Below, one piece after another: positions 6,638-9,898 of a stretch of 9,898 nt of DNA. How positions within the stretch are numbered: the stretch's first letter is position 1; each line of letters begins with the position of its first letter. The translations under genes and the position numbers were made by a program. A model generated the notes under the pieces. It was given only the letters and a program-made list of their open reading frames with translations, was not told where the DNA came from and did no database searches. The stretch comes from Holophagales bacterium UBA5066 (GTDB lineage Bacteria > Acidobacteriota > Thermoanaerobaculia > UBA5066), in the NCBI GenBank assembly GCA_002414905.1, contig DIAY01000043.1, positions 15,037 through 24,934 of the forward strand, written 5' to 3'.

Positions 6638-8164
6638 ATGACCGTTGCGAGGGCCTGGAGCGCCGCGCTCGTCGGGCTCGACGCCGTGCCGGTCGTCGTC
6701 GAAGCGGCCATGGGACTGGGGCTTCCCGGACTGACGGTCGTCGGCTTGCCCGATGCGGCCGTCCGGGAGAGCCGTGAGCGGATCCGCTCCGCCCTTCGTC
6801 AGATCGGCTTCCCCCTTCCGGGGCGAAGCGTCGTCGTGAACCTCGCCCCGGCCGACCTGCCCAAGAGCGGGACCGGGTTCGACCTCGCCCTGGCGATGGC
6901 GATCCTTGCAGCCACAGGGGACGTCCCGGCGGAAGGTCTCGGCGGAATGACTCTCGTCGGAGAGCTCGCCCTGGACGGAGAGATCCGGCCAGTGCCAGGC
7001 GTCCTCTCGATCGCCGAGGCCTCGAGGGCGGAGGGGAGGCGACGAATCATCGTGGCTCCAGGGAACGCGGCCGAGGCCTCCGCCGTTCCCGGGGTCGAGG
7101 TTCTGCCGGCGTCTCATCTTGGAGCGGTCGTAGCGCACGTGGCCGGCCGGGAGCTCCTGGTGCCATATGTCGTCCCCCCGGCCGTCCCGGACGAGCTCGG
7201 CGACGAGCCGGATCTCGGGGAGGTGCGCGGGCAGGCCATGGCCCGTAGGGCGCTCGAGATCGCCGCCGCCGGTGGACACAACATCCTTCTCTCCGGTCCA
7301 CCGGGTTCGGGGAAAACGATGCTCGCAAGGCGTCTTCCCGGCATCCTGCCCCCGCTCTCGCCCGAGGAAGCCCTGGAGACGACCCGGATCTGGAGCGCCG
7401 CCGGACGGCTTCGCACCGGATCGGGTCTTCTCAGGACCCGGCCCTTCCGTTCCCCCCACCACGGCTCGTCGGCCCCGGCCCTGTCGGGCGGCGGCTCCGA
7501 CCCGCGCCCTGGCGAGCTCTCCCTCGCTCATCACGGGGTCCTCTTTCTCGACGAGCTACCCGAGTTTCGCCGCGACGCCCTCGAAGCCCTCCGGGAGCCA
7601 CTCGAAGAAGGCCTCGTCCGGGTCACGCGCGCCTCCGGGAGCAGGACTTTCCCGGCGAGGTTCATCCTCGTGGCGGCGATGAATCCCTGTCCCTGCGGTT
7701 TTCGGGGAGATCCGCGGAAAGAGTGCACCTGCACCGAGCACGACGTCGGCCGTTATCGACGGAAAATCTCGGGTCCCCTGCTGGACCGGATCGACCTCCA
7801 CGTCGAAGTGCCGGCCCTGCCGTCCAGCGACCTCACCGCCCAGGACACGCCGGAATCCTCGCGGCTCGTCAGGGAGAGAGTCCTGAAGGCCCGCGCGAGG
7901 CAGGCGGCGCGAACAGGGGATGCACGGCTGACGAACGCCGTACTCTCTCCGGCCCGGCTGCGCGTGACGGCGGCACTCCAGCCGGAGGCCGCAGCCCTGC
8001 TGGCCCGGGCGATGGACCGGCTCGCCCTGTCTGCGAGGGCCCACCAGCGGGTCGTCCGGGTTGCACGGACGATCGCGGACCTGGAAGGCTCGCCGGACAC
8101 CGGACCATCCCAGGTCGCTGAAGCCCTCCGGTACCGCTCGCCGACCGGCGTCCAGACCCGCTGA
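6638..8164 (+). CDS. comM: YifB/ComM family AAA+ ATPase (Mg-chelatase-like)
   Basis: Member of the YifB/ComM family; characterised ComM proteins are hexameric helicases that promote branch migration during natural transformation. The 508 residues fit the family length. A Lon-protease-like N-terminal domain (GLPGLTVVGLPDAAVRESRE, LAPADLPKSGTGFDLALAMA) precedes the AAA+ core: Walker A GPPGSGKT (220-227), FRSPHHGSS, Walker B LFLDELPEF (D305, E306), and a four-cysteine motif CPC-X9-CTC (C351, C353, C363, C365) typical of the family and probably metal-binding. RRKISGPLLDRIDLHVEVP and a helical C-terminal Mg-chelatase lid complete it. The ATG at 6638 is preferred over an in-frame TTG at 6563, which lies inside the transglycosylase gene, because family members begin at this point (VARAWSAALVGLDAVPV). 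The Shine-Dalgarno is poor; with a 10-base gap, coupling to the upstream gene is likely. Competence itself is not shown by this window. Confidence 0.94.
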   Translation: MTVARAWSAALVGLDAVPVVVEAAMGLGLPGLTVVGLPDAAVRESRERIRSALRQIGFPLPGRSVVVNLAPADLPKSGTGFDLALAMAILAATGDVPAEGLGGMTLVGELALDGEIRPVPGVLSIAEASRAEGRRRIIVAPGNAAEASAVPGVEVLPASHLGAVVAHVAGRELLVPYVVPPAVPDELGDEPDLGEVRGQAMARRALEIAAAGGHNILLSGPPGSGKTMLARRLPGILPPLSPEEALETTRIWSAAGRLRTGSGLLRTRPFRSPHHGSSAPALSGGGSDPRPGELSLAHHGVLFLDELPEFRRDALEALREPLEEGLVRVTRASGSRTFPARFILVAAMNPCPCGFRGDPRKECTCTEHDVGRYRRKISGPLLDRIDLHVEVPALPSSDLTAQDTPESSRLVRERVLKARARQAARTGDARLTNAVLSPARLRVTAALQPEAAALLARAMDRLALSARAHQRVVRVARTIADLEGSPDTGPSQVAEALRYRSPTGVQTR

Positions 8165-8215
8165 GCTGAGGTAAGTCACTACTGGTTTTGCATTTGCCTG
8201 ACCGCAATCTTTCCC

Positions 8216-8243
8216 TTGACGGGAGATGTGGTGCCATTAAACT
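8216..8243 (+). promoter_or_regulatory. Candidate sigma-70-type promoter at the 5' end of the M23 gene
   Basis: TTGACG (8216-8221, five of six to TTGACA), a 16-base spacer, then TAAACT (8238-8243, four of six to TATAAT). It lies at the end of an unusually AT-rich stretch in this GC-rich window. If used, transcription would begin near 8250, downstream of the start chosen for the M23 gene, and would favour the TTG start at 8303. Support is suggestive only. Confidence 0.3.
8222..8225 (+). promoter_or_regulatory. Shine-Dalgarno supporting the GTG start of the M23 gene
   Basis: GGAG ends 5 bases before the GTG at 8231. The longer TTG start at 8216 has no such site upstream, and the GTG at 8228 is too close to this one. 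A competing GGAGAG at 8293-8298 precedes the in-frame TTG at 8303. Confidence 0.5.
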
Positions 8244-9181
8244 TCCGTGCGATTGATCACACCCTCGAGGAAACCCGCCCCCCGGAACGCCCGGAGAGAC
8301 CGTTGACGCGAAAGCAACACACGATCATCGTCGTTCCGCACGCGCGCGCGAGATTCCGCCAGTTCCAGGTGACGTCCCGCCTCCTCTGGAGTGTCGCGAC
8401 CGCCATCTCGCTTTCGCTCGTTCTCGGCGTCGTCTTCGGGGTCCTCTGGATCCAGTCCGTTCGCAAGAACCGCGAGGTCTCGACCCTCGCGGCCGAGAAC
8501 CAGGATCTTCGGGGCCGGACGAAAACGCTCAACGGCAAGCTCGAATCGCTCGAAAAGCTCCTTGCGGAATTCGAGGAACGCACCCGCCGGCTTTCTGTCG
8601 TGGCCGGACTTTCGGGCGTTCACGATCCTGGCACGGGGGGCGTCGGCGGCCTCACGGTGCTTCCTTCCGACAACACCAGCCAAACCGAGGCGGTCCTCGA
8701 AGAAGCCTCCCGGCGGGGCCTCCTGATGTCGGGTCGCCTCTCCCGGGTCGAAGAGAAACTTTCCTTCCAGGCGGACCAGCTCGCTCTGACGCCGACGCTC
8801 GCCCCGGCCGTGGGCGTCCTGACCGCCGGCTTCGGCCTCCGGTCGGACCCGTTCACGGGAGCGCAGGAGTTCCATACCGGCATCGACATCTCCTCGCCGA
8901 CAGGTGGAAGGGTCGTTTCTCCCGCGAGCGGAACCGTGGTGAAAGTCGGCTGGCAGAACGGCTACGGCCGGATCGTCGAGATCGCCCACGGGTTCGGCAT
9001 CCGGACGATCTACGCCCATCTCGAGGCGACACGCGTTGCTGAGGGTCAGCGCCTACGTCGCGGTGATCTCGTCGGCAGCATCGGTTCCACGGGGCGCTCC
9101 ACAGGGCCCCACCTTCACTACGAGGTCCAGATCGCCGGCAGACCGGTGAACCCCCTCGATTACGTCCTGAACGCCTTCTGA
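8231..9181 (+). CDS. Membrane-anchored M23 family metallopeptidase with coiled coil
   Basis: Zinc endopeptidase of the LytM/M23 type, which cuts peptide cross-links of peptidoglycan. From GTG at 8231 it has 316 residues. A cytoplasmic N-terminus with HTIIVVPHARARFRQFQV is followed by one transmembrane helix (about 51-74) and a coiled coil (about 78-120, heptad-like ENQDLRGRTKTLNGKLESLE). After a Gly-rich linker comes a C-terminal M23 domain (about 195-316). Its zinc ligands are intact: H215 and D219 in HTGID, and H296 in the PHLHYE motif, with H263 (YAHL) and H294 as the other active-site histidines. It is therefore predicted to be active, unlike degenerate EnvC-type factors. The start is uncertain: TTG 8216 and TTG 8303 are also in frame, and the conserved part begins just after 8303. 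It stands alone between comM (66-base gap) and secA (89-base gap). The specific cross-link cut cannot be told. Confidence 0.92.
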   Translation: MPLNFRAIDHTLEETRPPERPERPLTRKQHTIIVVPHARARFRQFQVTSRLLWSVATAISLSLVLGVVFGVLWIQSVRKNREVSTLAAENQDLRGRTKTLNGKLESLEKLLAEFEERTRRLSVVAGLSGVHDPGTGGVGGLTVLPSDNTSQTEAVLEEASRRGLLMSGRLSRVEEKLSFQADQLALTPTLAPAVGVLTAGFGLRSDPFTGAQEFHTGIDISSPTGGRVVSPASGTVVKVGWQNGYGRIVEIAHGFGIRTIYAHLEATRVAEGQRLRRGDLVGSIGSTGRSTGPHLHYEVQIAGRPVNPLDYVLNAF

Positions 9182-9222
9182 ACGAGGACGCGAGGCGGCC
9201 GGCGGCTCACCCCCGCCCCCTC

Positions 9223-9231
9223 TGCTAGGAT
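9223..9231 (+). promoter_or_regulatory. Candidate extended -10 promoter for secA
   Basis: TGCTAGGAT has the extended -10 layout (TG, one base, then TAGGAT, four of six to TATAAT). No -35 hexamer is evident in the C-rich sequence upstream. It shares the TGCTA core with the element at 3312-3320. Transcription would start near 9238, just before the hairpin at 9241. Confidence 0.35.
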
Positions 9232-9240
9232 CTCGGATTC

Positions 9241-9257
9241 GCGCCCCCCGGGGGCGC
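9241..9257 (+). promoter_or_regulatory. GC hairpin in the secA leader
   Basis: GCGCCCC and GGGGCGC form a perfect 7-base-pair stem around a 3-base loop. It ends 13 bases before the secA ATG. No T run follows, so it is not an intrinsic terminator. Its 3' arm holds the only G-rich, Shine-Dalgarno-like sequence near secA, so folding could hide it. A regulatory role is inference. Confidence 0.4.
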
Positions 9258-9270
9258 CCATGGACGAAAG

Positions 9271-9898
9271 ATGATCATCGACAAGGCACTCTCCAAGATC
9301 TTCGGGACGAAGCACGACCGCGACATGCGGGCCCTCACCCCTCTCGTCGAGGAGATCGGCCTCCTCGAGTCCGAGCTCGTGAACCTCCCCCTGGACGGCC
9401 TGAGGGCGCGGATCGGTGAGATCCGCGAGCGGATCGAATCGGAATTGAAGGACCTTCCCTCCGATCTCGAGGCGCGCCGAGCCAGGACCCGTGCCGTCAT
9501 CGACCCCTTCCTTCCCCGCGTCTTCGCGCTCGTGCGGGAGACCGGCAAGCGGACCCTCGGCCAGCGTCACTACGACGTCCAGCTTCGGGGCGGGGCGGTC
9601 CTCCACCAGGGGAAAATCTCCGAAATGAGGACGGGCGAGGGCAAGACGCTCGTCGCCACCCTTCCCGTCACCTTGAACGCCCTGGCCGGTCGTGGGGCGC
9701 ACGTCGTCACGGTCAATGACTACCTCGCCCGCCGCGACGCCGAGTGGATGGGGCGGATCTACACCGCCCTCGGCCTGACCGTCGGCTGCATCCAGCACGA
9801 CCTGGACGACGCCGCCCGCCGCGAGGCGTACGCCTGTGACGTCACATACGGCACGAACAACGAGTTCGGCTTCGACTATCTGCGCGACAACATGAAGT
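9271..9898 (+). CDS. secA: Preprotein translocase ATPase SecA, N-terminal part, truncated by window edge
   Basis: Motor of the SecYEG export channel, acting at the cytoplasmic face of the inner membrane. The 209 codons present show the SecA start (ALSKIFGTKHDRDM), the first nucleotide-binding fold with Walker A MRTGEGKT (K125, T126), HVVTVNDYLARRDAEWMG, and the VTYGTNNEFGFDYLRDNM motif at the right edge. The ATG at 9271 matches where the family begins. No good Shine-Dalgarno lies directly before it; instead a four-codon ORF (9260-9274) overlaps it. The gene follows the M23 peptidase by 89 bases that include a putative promoter and hairpin. The rest of the gene lies outside the window; nothing in the visible part is broken. 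Confidence 0.97.
   Translation, partial: MIIDKALSKIFGTKHDRDMRALTPLVEEIGLLESELVNLPLDGLRARIGEIRERIESELKDLPSDLEARRARTRAVIDPFLPRVFALVRETGKRTLGQRHYDVQLRGGAVLHQGKISEMRTGEGKTLVATLPVTLNALAGRGAHVVTVNDYLARRDAEWMGRIYTALGLTVGCIQHDLDDAARREAYACDVTYGTNNEFGFDYLRDNMK

Noticed and set aside
6563..6640. Longer ComM-like protein from the in-frame TTG at 6563
   Set aside because: It would add 25 residues encoded inside the second LysM domain of the upstream gene, with no family resemblance; family members start at the ATG at 6638.
8165..8230. Small RNA or terminator in the AT-rich gap after comM
   Set aside because: Only a weak TTGC/GCAA pairing is visible and no stem with a T tract, so it is not reported as a feature beyond the promoter candidate.
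9201..9217. GGCGG...CCGCC stem after the M23 gene as an intrinsic terminator
   Set aside because: The stem is only 5 base pairs and is followed by C-rich sequence without a T run.

Overview
The window is a GC-rich (about two-thirds G+C by eye), densely packed piece of bacterial chromosome. It holds nine protein-coding genes, and none of its gaps exceeds 100 bases. No mobile elements, tRNA or rRNA genes, or CRISPR arrays are visible. The gene content is housekeeping plus cell envelope. The long-tailed MglA-type GTPase, an MltD-like transglycosylase with LysM repeats, and the hrcA-grpE-dnaK order together suggest a diderm, non-proteobacterial lineage such as Acidobacteriota. That placement is inference from family resemblance only; no phylogeny was run.

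Left part (1-2385, minus strand): a heat-shock operon transcribed right to left, hrcA -> grpE -> dnaK. hrcA and grpE overlap by one base (TAATG). dnaK follows grpE after 20 bases, starts with TTG behind a strong Shine-Dalgarno sequence, and runs off the left edge. The usual CIRCE operator is not found upstream of hrcA. Instead the divergent intergenic region (2386-2483) carries two adjacent perfect inverted repeats.

Middle part (2484-8164, plus strand): a DUF2520/Rossmann-like protein is divergent from hrcA. An extended -10 motif overlapping its stop codon then introduces a tight group of three genes with 8 and 10 base gaps: an MglA-family GTPase with an unusual C-terminal extension of about 270 residues, a lipoprotein lytic transglycosylase (MltD-like, LysM repeats), and a YifB/ComM AAA+ protein.

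Right part (8165-9898, plus strand): a membrane-anchored coiled-coil M23 peptidase with intact zinc ligands, then secA, which is cut by the right edge. Upstream of secA lie an extended -10 motif, a very stable GC hairpin and a four-codon ORF whose stop overlaps the secA start.

The genes are individually recognisable. The features most worth a second look are the GTPase's tail and its linkage to wall-lytic genes, the non-CIRCE palindromes at hrcA, and the leader of secA.
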